Below, piece after piece: positions 41,527-50,047 of a stretch of 64,000 nt of DNA. Position numbers and translations under genes: made by a program. Origin of the DNA: NP936 sp002726085 (lineage in GTDB: Bacteria; Acidobacteriota; Vicinamibacteria; Vicinamibacterales; UBA8438); assembly GCA_036012905.1 (NCBI GenBank), contig DASCQF010000104.1, forward strand, positions 62,001 to 126,000, written 5' to 3'. The notes beneath the pieces are model-generated. The model saw only the letters and a list, made by a program, of their open reading frames with translations. It was not told the DNA's origin and made no database searches. Numbering within the stretch: the stretch's first letter is position 1; every line of letters begins with the position of its first letter.

Positions 41527-43179
41527 CTACCGGCGTCGTGCCAACCGATCGCCGGCCCGGTTGGTTTGCACCAGCACCGCGTCGTCTGAGACCCGTCGGA
41601 TGACGTGGAGACTGGCGCCATTCAGTTGCATCGCCCGCATGCCGCGATCGTTGGTGATGACGGTTGACCCTCCGGGCGCCTGGCCGCTCCACTCGGGGAC
41701 CTGCTGCCCCAGGTAGTACTCGAGGCCGTAGCGCCAGGCGCGGTGCAACCCGTAGGCGTGGACCGGCCCGCCACCGGCCAGCTCCCTGGCATCATGGGCC
41801 ACCGTGCGAGTGCTGATCAGCGGGTCGAGCCGAGGCAGGAGCGATGCGTTCAGCTGCCAGAGCGTGAGTGCCACCCCCAGCGCCGACACCGCGACAGTCG
41901 TCTGGAGCTGTCCACGGTTGCCGACGAAGCCAGCCACCACGGCGGCGATGCCGAGCACGACGGCCAACGGTCGAACCGCTCCGGCCTCGACACCGGCGCT
42001 CCCGACTCCGGGCGCGACGAGGAAGATGAGGGTCATGACGCCGAGCGCCGCCGCCGTGCCGAGACCGAGGGCTCGAGCCCGTGCCGGGCTGCGTCCGAGC
42101 GTCACCGCCAGCGCGTGCGCCAGCAGCATCGCGGCCGCCGGGACAGCAGGCAGCACGTAGCCCGGTAGCTTCGATTGGGACAGGCTGAAGAAGGCCACGG
42201 GGACGATAACCCAGCTGGCGAAGAAGATCGACGGTGACCCCGACCATGGCCGGCGAGTCAACGTGACGGCCGCCTCTCTGACGGTCGCGACGATGGCCGC
42301 CGTCCAGGGGGCGAGGCCCAGCAGCAGCACAGGTCCGAAGTACCAGAACGGTTGCTGGTGTTGGAAGACCGGTGTCAGGAATCGCTCGACGTTGTGGGAC
42401 ACCAAGAAGACCTGGAAGAATTCCGGGTTTCGCATCAAACACAGCACGTACCACGGGAGAGCGACCACAGCAAAACTGGCGAGTGCCCAGGGTCCGGCAA
42501 GGCATCGCGCGCGTGCGCCCCGGCTCGTCAGCAGCGCGCCGAGCACCACACCGCCGCCGCCGAGCACCACGGCGGCCGGACCTTTGGCAAGCACGCCCAG
42601 ACCGAGCGCCACGCCGAAGGCAGCCTGATAGAGCCATACGGCACGAACCTGTTTCGAGAGCACCAGCGGCGCGGCCGCAGCCAGCGCCAGCGCCAGTGTC
42701 GACGAGAACAGCATGTCCGGTGTGGCGGCACGCGCGAACGTGAGAACCGCAATGCTCGACGGAAAGATCAGCGCGAACAGGACCGCGGTGGTCTGGCCAT
42801 AGAATCGCCAGGCGACCCAACCGAGCGCGAGCATCGTCATCAGGGCGCTCAGCACAGACGGGAGTCGGGCCGCAAGCTCACCGTCGCTGAAGAGCCGAAA
42901 CCCGACGGCAGCCACCCAGTAGTAGAGGATCGGTTTTTCGAGCCAGGGCTCTCCATGGAGGCGTGGCGTGACCCAGTCGCCGCCGGCCGCCATGTCTCGG
43001 GCGATGCTGGCGTATCGAGGCTCGTCGGGGCCGACCAGGCCGAACGCGGTCAGACCGTTGAACAAGCAGACATAGACCACCAACAGCACAAGCGCGAGTC
43101 GGTACCTCGCTGCGCGTTGACCTGGGAGCCACGGTGTCTCCCCTCCCCGATCCGCCACTCGATTGTCCTGTGCGACCAT
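41527..43179 (-). CDS. GT39 family glycosyltransferase (ArnT/PMT-like membrane protein)
   Basis: 550 aa from ATG 43179; an upstream extension to 43308 is unlikely because it lacks coding character. Around eleven hydrophobic segments run through the protein. The first periplasmic loop GPDEPRYASIARDMAAGGDW carries the catalytic DE and is followed by HGEPWLEKPILYYW, as in ArnT and related dolichyl/undecaprenyl-phosphate sugar transferases. QSKLPGYVLPAVPAAAMLLAHAL is the conserved C-terminal membrane region. It would move a sugar from a polyprenyl-phosphate donor to lipid or protein outside the membrane. Its donor and acceptor are unknown. Confidence 0.88.
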   Translation of the reverse strand: MVAQDNRVADRGGETPWLPGQRAARYRLALVLLVVYVCLFNGLTAFGLVGPDEPRYASIARDMAAGGDWVTPRLHGEPWLEKPILYYWVAAVGFRLFSDGELAARLPSVLSALMTMLALGWVAWRFYGQTTAVLFALIFPSSIAVLTFARAATPDMLFSSTLALALAAAAPLVLSKQVRAVWLYQAAFGVALGLGVLAKGPAAVVLGGGGVVLGALLTSRGARARCLAGPWALASFAVVALPWYVLCLMRNPEFFQVFLVSHNVERFLTPVFQHQQPFWYFGPVLLLGLAPWTAAIVATVREAAVTLTRRPWSGSPSIFFASWVIVPVAFFSLSQSKLPGYVLPAVPAAAMLLAHALAVTLGRSPARARALGLGTAAALGVMTLIFLVAPGVGSAGVEAGAVRPLAVVLGIAAVVAGFVGNRGQLQTTVAVSALGVALTLWQLNASLLPRLDPLISTRTVAHDARELAGGGPVHAYGLHRAWRYGLEYYLGQQVPEWSGQAPGGSTVITNDRGMRAMQLNGASLHVIRRVSDDAVLVQTNRAGDRLARRR

Positions 43180-43586
43180 GTTCAGATTCAGACCTCCGGA
43201 GTATGTATCGGACGTCTGTTCGTCGGACGGCAGGGAGCCCGGCTGACCTGCGAACCGCGCATGTAGAAATTGTACGCTCAATACCAGCCAGATGCGCGCG
43301 TCCGACACCGCGACGGAGATGGTCGATACGCGGCCACGGAGGAGGAAATTGATGTAGAATCGGCCACCGAACGGCGACGTTTCGCCAGTCGGATGCGGGG
43401 TAATTGGCCACGTTGACTAGGCGGTTCCAGTCCGCGTATGAGACCCGCGAAGCTGCGCAAGAAATCACACAAATGATCGGAGACAAATCGGTGGGTACGT
43501 GATATCGTCGGTTATTCGGCATACCGGGCCGACCAGTGAAATGCGGCCTTTGAGGACTTCGGAAGAGCTAGGGAGGTGATCGTCCC
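43180..43586. other. gene-free gap before the pao-like operon
   Basis: 407 bases between divergent genes. I see no convincing open frame. It holds a possible promoter (TTGACT at 43413, 18-base spacer, TATGAG at 43437) for the rightward operon and near-perfect ribosome-binding GGAGGTGAT at 43573-43581. Confidence 0.4.
43413..43442 (+). promoter_or_regulatory. possible promoter of the molybdenum hydroxylase operon
   Basis: TTGACT, 18 bases, TATGAG. The -10 element is weak, and a 145-base leader would follow. Confidence 0.35.
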
Positions 43587-44231
43587 ATGAGTCAGGAGAT
43601 CATCGAGTTGACAGAGGAGACGACCCAGCAGGGCGTGTCCCGAAGGAATTTCATCAAGGGCGCCATTACCGCGAGCGCGGCGGTGTCCTCGTCCAGCTAC
43701 TTGTTCCGCTCGAATGGCGGCGCGCTGCTGGCGCAATCGCCGGCGGCCGGGGCGGTTGAGCGGCTCATCACGCTCAACATCAACGGCCGGAGTCGGCGCA
43801 TCGAGGTGCCTCCCATGGAGACCCTTGGCACGACGCTGCGCTACAAGCTTGGGCTGACGGGCACCAAGATTGGGTGCGACCGCGCCGAATGCGGCGCCTG
43901 CACGGTGCTGATCGATGGCGTGGCGCAGTACTCCTGCTCTGTGCTGACGCATTCGGTGCGGGGCCGCGAGCTGACCACGATCGAGGGGCTCGAGGCAGAG
44001 GACGGCACGCTGCATCCGATGCAGCAGGCGGTCCTCGAAGAGCAGGGCTTCCAGTGTGCGTTCTGCATGTCCGGGTTCATCATGAACACGGTCGCGTTGC
44101 TCAACGAGAACTCCAGTCCGACTCGGAAAGATGCGGCCGAGTGGCTCTCGGGCAACCTGTGTCGGTGCGCCGACTACGACAAGATACTGACGTCCGTGAT
44201 GCGGGCGGCGGAAATCACGCGGGGGGCCTGA
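43587..44231 (+). CDS. Tat-exported 2Fe-2S subunit of a molybdenum hydroxylase (PaoA-like)
   Basis: 214 aa, with the strong ribosome site GGAGGTGAT before ATG 43587. Residues 18-50 are a Tat signal (SRRNFIKGAITASAAVSS), so the complex is exported with this subunit. Plant-type 2Fe-2S ligands are Cys97, 102, 105 and 117; the second cluster uses Cys157, 160, 192 and 194 (CAFC, CRC). The layout matches the small subunit of xanthine dehydrogenase family enzymes; a Tat leader on this subunit and the FeS-bearing medium subunit below point to a periplasmic aldehyde oxidoreductase like PaoABC. It is followed by the large subunit gene after one base. Confidence 0.93.
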   Translation: MSQEIIELTEETTQQGVSRRNFIKGAITASAAVSSSSYLFRSNGGALLAQSPAAGAVERLITLNINGRSRRIEVPPMETLGTTLRYKLGLTGTKIGCDRAECGACTVLIDGVAQYSCSVLTHSVRGRELTTIEGLEAEDGTLHPMQQAVLEEQGFQCAFCMSGFIMNTVALLNENSSPTRKDAAEWLSGNLCRCADYDKILTSVMRAAEITRGA

Positions 44232-44232
44232 C

Positions 44233-46701
44233 GTGGCTGATTACAAACTGCTCGGACAAAACTACACCCTGCCTGACCTGCACGCGAAGGTCACCGGGCG
44301 ATCCAAGTACGCGGAAGACCATCGCGCCGAGGGCATGGTTTTCGTCAAGCTGCTGGTCAGCCCGATGCCCCACGCGCGGGTGCGGTCGATCGATACCAGC
44401 GCGGCCGAAGCGCTGCCGGGCGTCGAAGGCATCCTGACTGCCGACGAGCTGCCGGAAACGACAGCCCCGAATGAGTCTGCCCTGACCAACGAGCCGCATT
44501 ACGAGGGCGAGCCGATTCTCGCCGTGGCGGCGGTCGATGAAGAGACTGCGTCCCGGGCGATCGAGCTGATCGAGATCGACCTCGAGCCGCTGCCGTTCGT
44601 GCTCGACCCGCTCGACACTCTTCGTCCGGGCGGGCCCAACGCGCGGAGCCCGGTGACCACCGAGGAGGGGACAGAGATCGCCGTCAACACGATGCGCGGC
44701 CGCGAGCTGGGCGAAATCAAGTGGACCGAGGCCGACATGGCCGGGTTGGCGCCGGGGGAGATCCCGATGGAGGCCGAGGCCGGTTCCGAGTGGGAGTATG
44801 GTGACCTCGCGGCGGGATTTGCGGAAGCGGACGTGATCGTCGAAGAGCATTCCTACTTCCAGTCGCTGTCGCACCAGCCGCTCGAGACTCGGAGCACCAT
44901 GGCCTACTGGGAGGGCGGGAAGGTCCACGTCTTTCCGTCGCTTCAGAGCACGGCCGCCAGTGCCGGGAGTTTTGCCCGCCTCGCGGGAGTCGAGCCGTCC
45001 GATGTCGTGCTCATCAACGAGTACACTGGGGGCGGTTTCGGCAGCAAGATCGTCGGTTACGCCCAGGCGCAGATTCCCATTCTGCTGTCGAAGAAGATCG
45101 GCAAGCCGGTGATGATGCGCGTCACGCGGCGCGACGAGACCTCGTTCGGTCGTGCGCGTCCGGGGACACAGGCGCGGATCAAGCTTGGGATGCGGAATGA
45201 TGGCCGGATCACCGCCGTGGACATCCACGCCATCGGCGATGGTGGCCCGTACGGACGGTCCGGCGAACACATGAACGTCGGAGTCTATTGCTCGCTCTGC
45301 TACCAGGCGCTGGCGATGCGGATGCGCGGGACCGGCGTCTATACGAACACGCCGCCGCGCGGCCCGCAGCGTGGGCCGGGTGGCGTGCAGTCGATGACGA
45401 TGCTGCAGCCGATTATCCAGAAGGCGGCCAAGCAGCTCGGGCTCGACCAGGTCGAGGTGCACAAGATCAACGCACCGGAGGGCCGGGCGCTGTACGGCCC
45501 GCCAGGGCGGACCGGCGAGCGGAGCAACGTGACCAGCGCGTTCGTCAAGGAGGCAATCGATGCTGGCGCCGAGGCGTTCAACTGGACCGAGCGCAAGCAG
45601 CGCAGCGGCCAGCGCAACGGCTCGAAGGTGACCGGCATCGGCATGGCCGTGAGCTCCTACTCGGCCGGCGCGACCAGCGTCGACGGGCTGTTCGTCATCA
45701 GACCTGACGGGCGCATGTATATCAAGTCCGGTGTAGGCAACCTCGGCACCGGGTCGGTGTTCGACATGATGCGGGCGGCGGCCGAAGGCATGGACATGCC
45801 CTGGGAGAAGTGCGAAGTTGCCTGGGGAGACACCAGCCGGAACTTGCCCTGGAGCTGTTCGCAGGGTGGCAGTTCGACCACCTTCGCGCACACGCGTGCC
45901 AACTGGGCCGCCGTGGCCGACGCAACCCAGAAGCTGAAGGAAATCGCAGCGCAAGACCTTGGTGGGTCGCCCGACAGCTACGAGGTGGGCGGCGAACGTG
46001 TCTATCGTCGAGGCAATCGCTCGCAGGGGCTGAGCTTCGCCAGGGCGGCGCAGCGGGCGATCGAGCTTGGTGGCAAGTTCGATGGCCACGAGCTGCCCGA
46101 GGACATCAACGGCATGACCGTCGCGTCAGCCACCGCGCTGGCCGGGCAGGGGCTGATGGGTGTCGCGAAGGACAACTACGACGTGAATGGTCAGCGGAGG
46201 TCGTTCGCCGTCGGGTTCGCGGAAGTCGAGGTCGACATCGAGACCGGCGAGATCAAGGTCATCGACTATGTGGCCGGGACGGATGCCGGCACCATCATGC
46301 ACCCCAGGACCTACGGGGCGCAGGTGCTTGGCGGTGGGGTTCAGGGCTTCTCCGTCGCGCTGAGCCAGAAGTGGGTCTACGACCGACGCTGGGGGCTACT
46401 GGTGGCGAAGCGGTTCTACAACAACCGGCCGCCGGGCATCCTCGACGTGCCGCACGAGCGGCCGATGCAGTGGGTGAACGCCGATCAGCCAGACCCGGAC
46501 AACCCGCTCGGCGCGAAGGGGATCGGCGAGGCGGCACAGGGCGCCGGGTCTGGATCAGTCGTCAATGCTATCGCAGATGCGATGCAGTCGCTCGGTGAGA
46601 ACACTGGCGACTTCTACCGTTCACCGGTTACACGCGACATGATTCTCACGCAGCTCGAGCAGGCCCCAACCGGCCACGATCGGCTGACCGCTCACGTCTA
46701 A
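44233..46701 (+). CDS. molybdopterin-binding large subunit of the molybdenum hydroxylase (PaoC-like)
   Basis: 822 aa from GTG 44233. It opens DLHAKVTGRSKYAEDHRAEGMVFVKLLVSPMPHARV, the standard start of the xanthine dehydrogenase large subunit. Cofactor-binding segments are EYTGGGFGSKIVG, NTPPRGPQRGPGG, VGNLGTGSVFDMMRAAAEGM and QGGSSTTFAHTRANW; the C-terminal GAKGIGEAAQGAGSGSVVNAIADA holds the conserved catalytic Glu. The protein oxidises its substrate, by family analogy an aldehyde or aromatic, with molybdenum cytosine dinucleotide. It has no signal and would be carried out with the Tat-tagged subunit. The maturation chaperone (PaoD/XdhC) is not in the window. Confidence 0.94.
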   Translation: MADYKLLGQNYTLPDLHAKVTGRSKYAEDHRAEGMVFVKLLVSPMPHARVRSIDTSAAEALPGVEGILTADELPETTAPNESALTNEPHYEGEPILAVAAVDEETASRAIELIEIDLEPLPFVLDPLDTLRPGGPNARSPVTTEEGTEIAVNTMRGRELGEIKWTEADMAGLAPGEIPMEAEAGSEWEYGDLAAGFAEADVIVEEHSYFQSLSHQPLETRSTMAYWEGGKVHVFPSLQSTAASAGSFARLAGVEPSDVVLINEYTGGGFGSKIVGYAQAQIPILLSKKIGKPVMMRVTRRDETSFGRARPGTQARIKLGMRNDGRITAVDIHAIGDGGPYGRSGEHMNVGVYCSLCYQALAMRMRGTGVYTNTPPRGPQRGPGGVQSMTMLQPIIQKAAKQLGLDQVEVHKINAPEGRALYGPPGRTGERSNVTSAFVKEAIDAGAEAFNWTERKQRSGQRNGSKVTGIGMAVSSYSAGATSVDGLFVIRPDGRMYIKSGVGNLGTGSVFDMMRAAAEGMDMPWEKCEVAWGDTSRNLPWSCSQGGSSTTFAHTRANWAAVADATQKLKEIAAQDLGGSPDSYEVGGERVYRRGNRSQGLSFARAAQRAIELGGKFDGHELPEDINGMTVASATALAGQGLMGVAKDNYDVNGQRRSFAVGFAEVEVDIETGEIKVIDYVAGTDAGTIMHPRTYGAQVLGGGVQGFSVALSQKWVYDRRWGLLVAKRFYNNRPPGILDVPHERPMQWVNADQPDPDNPLGAKGIGEAAQGAGSGSVVNAIADAMQSLGENTGDFYRSPVTRDMILTQLEQAPTGHDRLTAHV

Positions 46702-46727
46702 GGAACTGACGAAGGAGAGGCATAACC

Positions 46728-47735
46728 ATGGCCGTAATTCGCGACGTAATACCTCAACTCGAGCTGTTCCAGCCAACCAGTGCGGACGATGCCCTGGCGT
46801 TGCTGGCGGCGCACCAGTCCGATGCGTGGGTGTATGCCGGTGGGCTCGATACGCTCGACTGGTTCAAAGACCGGGTGAAGCGGCCGCGTGTGGTCGTCGA
46901 CCTCGGGGGCGTAGAGTCGCTCAGAGAGATCCGGTCGACAGCCGACGGGATCGAAATTGGTGCGATGGCTCGTTTGACCGACGTCATCAACAACCCGGAC
47001 GTGCGGTCGCAGTTCCCGGCGCTGGCCTATGCGGCCAAGTCGGCGGCATCGCCGCAGATCCGGAACCAGGGCACGATCGGCGGCAACGTGTCGCAGGACA
47101 CGCGCTGCTGGTATTACCGGGATGGCTGGACGTGCTACCGCGCGGGTGGCAACATCTGCTACGCGAGCCCGCCAACGGCGATGAACCGGGAGCATTGCAT
47201 CCTCGGGGCGAGCCGCTGCGTGGCGGTCAACCCGTCTGACACGGCGCCGATGTTCGTGGCGCTCGAGGCGGAGATGGTCGTCCGGCGTGGCAGCGCGGAG
47301 CGCGTTGTCGCGGCTGAGGACTACTTCGTCGGTCCGGAAATCGACATCGAGCGGATGACGGTGCTGGAGCCGGGCGATCTGCTGACCTCGATTCGGGTCC
47401 CATCGAAGTGGGCCGGCGCGCGTGTCTACTTCGAGAAGGTTCGTGACCGTGACACGTGGGACTTCCCGCTGGTCAACGTGGTCGCCGCGATTCGCGAGAA
47501 TGGCAGCACAATCGAAGACGCACGGGTCGTCGTGAACGGCGTGGCCCCGACACCGGTTCGGTTGACTGCCGTCGAGAACGCCATCCGCGGTCAGGCGCGC
47601 AACGAGCAGACCGCCGAGCAGGCTGGCAACATCGCCATCCAGGGCGTTTCGCCACTGACGCACAACGGGTTCAAGGTGAACCTGATGAAGAACCTGGTGA
47701 AGCGGTCGATTCGCGACGAACCGATGGGTGTGTAG
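46728..47735 (+). CDS. FAD- and probable 4Fe-4S-binding medium subunit (PaoB-like)
   Basis: 335 aa; ATG 46728. FAD motifs VYAGGLDTLDW and ASPQIRNQGTIGGNVSQD. Between them and the next strand is a Cys-rich loop: Cys127, Cys136, Cys144 and Cys157 in RCWYYRDGWTCYRAGGNICY and the following MNREHCILG. An inserted loop like this binds an extra [4Fe-4S] cluster in PaoB and in 4-hydroxybenzoyl-CoA reductase. C-terminal domain: YFEKVRDRDTWDFPLVNV. It ends the operon and a strong hairpin follows. Confidence 0.93.
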   Translation: MAVIRDVIPQLELFQPTSADDALALLAAHQSDAWVYAGGLDTLDWFKDRVKRPRVVVDLGGVESLREIRSTADGIEIGAMARLTDVINNPDVRSQFPALAYAAKSAASPQIRNQGTIGGNVSQDTRCWYYRDGWTCYRAGGNICYASPPTAMNREHCILGASRCVAVNPSDTAPMFVALEAEMVVRRGSAERVVAAEDYFVGPEIDIERMTVLEPGDLLTSIRVPSKWAGARVYFEKVRDRDTWDFPLVNVVAAIRENGSTIEDARVVVNGVAPTPVRLTAVENAIRGQARNEQTAEQAGNIAIQGVSPLTHNGFKVNLMKNLVKRSIRDEPMGV

Positions 47736-47766
47736 GACGCACATCCTTGCACACGACGTAGAGACT

Positions 47767-47798
47767 GAAGGGCCGAGCCATCACAGGCTCGGCCCTTC
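47767..47798 (+). terminator. perfect 13-base hairpin
   Basis: GAAGGGCCGAGCC / GGCTCGGCCCTTC with loop ATCACA. It closes the pao-like operon; no long T-tract follows. Confidence 0.7.
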
Positions 47799-47856
47799 GT
47801 GCGTACCCGGGATGCGTCGACCCGTCAGCAGCGCACCGGCGTAGGAGGAATGACAC

Positions 47857-48384
47857 ATGGGTGAGCGCACTCCAGCAGTTGGCCGGACGAGATCACGCCG
47901 GCGGTTCATCAAACGAGTGATCGGCGGTGGCGTCGGCGCCTCCATGGCGGTCGCCGCCGGAGGGTCCTCGCTGTCGGCGCAGAATGGCGGACCGATCCGG
48001 GCGTTCGATCATGTCTCGTTGCCGATGCGCAACACCGACGCCATGCTCCGTTTCTATCGGGACCTCGGCCTTCCGGTGAACGAGGGGCCACAGATCTGTT
48101 CGGTCCACCTCGGCGACCAGAAGATCAACCTGCACCGCCCAGCGTTCTGGCAGAGCGAGAGTTTCACGTTGCGGGCTCCGGCGGCCGAGCCGCCCTGCGG
48201 CGACTTCTGCGTCGTCTGGGACGGAACTGTGGAGGCGTTGCGGGACCTGCTGGATCGGGTCGGAGCCGAGATCATTGAGGGGCCCGTCGAGCGGGTCGGT
48301 GGTGGCGACGGCGGCGCGGCGCGCGGCACGAGCCACTACATCCGCGATCCAGACGGCAATCTGGTCGAGTTCATTATTTATTAG
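47857..48384 (+). CDS. Tat-exported VOC protein
   Basis: 175 aa. RSRRRFIKRVIGGGVGASMAVAAGG is a twin-arginine signal. One VOC module: FDHVSLPMRNTDAMLRFYRDLGLPV, INLHRPAFW, SHYIRDPDGNLVEFIIY, with the usual His, His and Glu metal ligands. It is the third exported VOC protein in the window and may form a dimeric active site. The gene runs into a repeat region two bases after its stop. Confidence 0.88.
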   Translation: MGERTPAVGRTRSRRRFIKRVIGGGVGASMAVAAGGSSLSAQNGGPIRAFDHVSLPMRNTDAMLRFYRDLGLPVNEGPQICSVHLGDQKINLHRPAFWQSESFTLRAPAAEPPCGDFCVVWDGTVEALRDLLDRVGAEIIEGPVERVGGGDGGAARGTSHYIRDPDGNLVEFIIY

Positions 48385-48385
48385 A

Positions 48386-48529
48386 CGGGGCTTTGCCCCG
48401 AACCCCCGCGGGCGCTACGCGGGGGCCCCGAAGCCCCACTGCGCACCCGCGAGGCGCGCCGTGCGCGCCTTGTTCAGTTGAGGAGGGGGCTTCGCCCCGA
48501 ACCCCCGCGGGCGCTACGCGGGGAGCCCA
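48386..48529 (+). repeat. R5 GC-rich repeat units A and B
   Basis: Two related units. Unit A starts CGGGGCTTTGCCCCG, unit B GGGGCTTCGCCCC; both continue GAACCCCCGCGGGCGCTACGCGGGG. Unit A also contains GAGGCGCGCCGTGCGCGCC. Each has at least two hairpins. Confidence 0.75.
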
Positions 48530-48574
48530 GCGGTCCGCCGCAGAACTCCGCGTCGCATCGAGAGTGGGGCTGGG

Positions 48575-48645
48575 CCCGCCTGGCAAGGCGCGACGAGGGA
48601 GCAGATTGGTCATCTGCGACCGAGGAGCAACGCCGTCCAGGCGGG
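48575..48645 (+). ncRNA. candidate structured element inside the repeat block
   Basis: An outer stem CCCGCCTGG / CCAGGCGGG (48575-48583, 48637-48645) encloses GGCG / CGCC (48587-48590, 48631-48634) and a perfect hairpin GCAGAT-TGGTC-ATCTGC (48601-48617). No known RNA family is recognised. Confidence 0.35.
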
Positions 48646-48689
48646 GTTCAGCTCCACTCGAATGCAGCGGGGCTTCTGCCGCGGGCTGC

Positions 48690-48912
48690 CAGCCCCACGC
48701 CGCCACCGCGAGGCGCGCCGTGCGCGGCTTCCTTAATCGGGGCTGTGCCCCGAACCCCCCGCGGTGGCTTGTGGGGGCCCATCGCCCCACGCCGCCACCG
48801 CGGGGCGCGCCGTGCGCGGCTTCCTTAATCGGGGCTGTGCCCCGAACCCCCCGCGGTGGCTTGTGGGGGCCCATCGCCCCACGCCGCCACCGCGGGGCGC
48901 GCCGTGCGCGCC
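48690..48912 (+). repeat. R5 tandem repeat, 92-bp period
   Basis: About 2.4 tandem copies of a 92-bp unit containing CGGGGC-TGT-GCCCCG, CCCCGCGGTGG and CGCGGGGCGCGCCGTGCGCG. The first copy differs by a few bases (GAGGCGCGCC). Open frames across this block reflect the repeat's composition and are not genes. Confidence 0.85.
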
Positions 48913-48920
48913 ATGGCTGG

Positions 48921-50009
48921 TCACCGGCGCGGCGCCGGGGTGCGTTGTGCCGCTTGCGCGATCTTCTCGCCGATCAGAGCGACCTTGCTGTCGCGGAGCC
49001 GTTTTTCGTTCAGCCAGTACGGGCTGGTGATCTCCTTGAAGGCATAGATGGCGGCCTGGATGCCCTCGGCCCAGGCCACGGCAATCAGCTTGATGTCGCC
49101 GTGCACGTCGCCGACGGCAAAGATGCTCCGTCGGCTCGTTTCGTAATAAGGGTCGATCGCGATGCTGCCGTCCTGATTGAGCCGAACGCCGAGCCGCTGA
49201 AACGTGTCCTTGGCGGAGAGAAAGCCGATCTGGACGATCGCGAGGTCGCACTTGATCGTGGTGCCGCTCGAGAGCGTCACCATGATCGCATCGTCGGTGA
49301 ACGCAGCCGCGACCACCTCGGTCGAGGTGTGGATCGAGCCGCCCGCAGCCTCGACGTGCGCTCGCGTATCCGCCTTGCCGATCGGTATGTCCTCGCGCAC
49401 CACCATCTCCACCTGGCCGTGCCTGGCGAGCACCATCATGGCCGCGTCAAGCGCCGAGTCGCCGCCACCAACCACCATGACCCGGCTGCCCTCGTAGTCG
49501 CCGATTTTCGGATTCTTGTAGTGGATCTTCTTCGATTCGAGCTGGTCGAGCACCGCGAGCTTGCGGGGGAAGTGGAGCAGCCCGCAGGCGATGATCACCT
49601 TCCGGCAGAGATACGCGCCGGTGTTCGTGCGCACCCGCTTCAGCGGATCCTCCTTCTCGACCTGGTCAGTGTCCTCGACCGTAACGAGCTCTTCGTTGAA
49701 GCGGAACTGCACGAGGGCGTTCTCGGCCTGACGGAACACGCGGGCCGAGAGCTCCTCGCCGGTGATGCCGTCAGGGAATCCCGGTACGTCGACGATCCGC
49801 TTGTCGGCGTAGAGAAACTGCGGTTGTCCGCCCGGCCGATCTTTGGCTTCGACGACCAAGGTCGTCAGACCGCGGTGCGCGGTGGTCAGGCCGGCCGCCA
49901 GGCCCGCCGGACCGGCGCCAATGATCACCACGTCCCAGTAGGCGAGTCGGCTGAAATCGATGTCCGCGTTGAGCTCAGTGACGTTGAAGTCAGTCACGAG
50001 GTCATGCAA
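48921..50009 (-). CDS. ferredoxin-NADP reductase, thioredoxin-reductase type
   Basis: 362 aa. FAD-binding DVVIIGAGPAGLAAGLTTAHRG and ATP-grasp-free NAD region RVMVVGGGDSALDAAMMVLARHG define a two-domain flavoprotein of the thioredoxin reductase fold. The redox-active CxxC of thioredoxin reductases is absent, as in the YumC-type ferredoxin/flavodoxin-NADP reductases (Bacillus group). SIFAVGDVHGDIKLIAVAWAEGIQAAIYAF is the family end. It moves electrons between NADP(H) and a ferredoxin. It faces the repeat block, so its terminator may lie there. Confidence 0.9.
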   Translation of the reverse strand: MHDLVTDFNVTELNADIDFSRLAYWDVVIIGAGPAGLAAGLTTAHRGLTTLVVEAKDRPGGQPQFLYADKRIVDVPGFPDGITGEELSARVFRQAENALVQFRFNEELVTVEDTDQVEKEDPLKRVRTNTGAYLCRKVIIACGLLHFPRKLAVLDQLESKKIHYKNPKIGDYEGSRVMVVGGGDSALDAAMMVLARHGQVEMVVREDIPIGKADTRAHVEAAGGSIHTSTEVVAAAFTDDAIMVTLSSGTTIKCDLAIVQIGFLSAKDTFQRLGVRLNQDGSIAIDPYYETSRRSIFAVGDVHGDIKLIAVAWAEGIQAAIYAFKEITSPYWLNEKRLRDSKVALIGEKIAQAAQRTPAPRR

Positions 50010-50047
50010 CCCGCAGACTGTCGTGTTCCACGCTCATGGCACTTTGC

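Noticed and set aside
43180..43308. N-terminal extension of the GT39 protein
   Set aside because: The extra 43 residues have no membrane or family character, and ATG 43179 gives the usual start.
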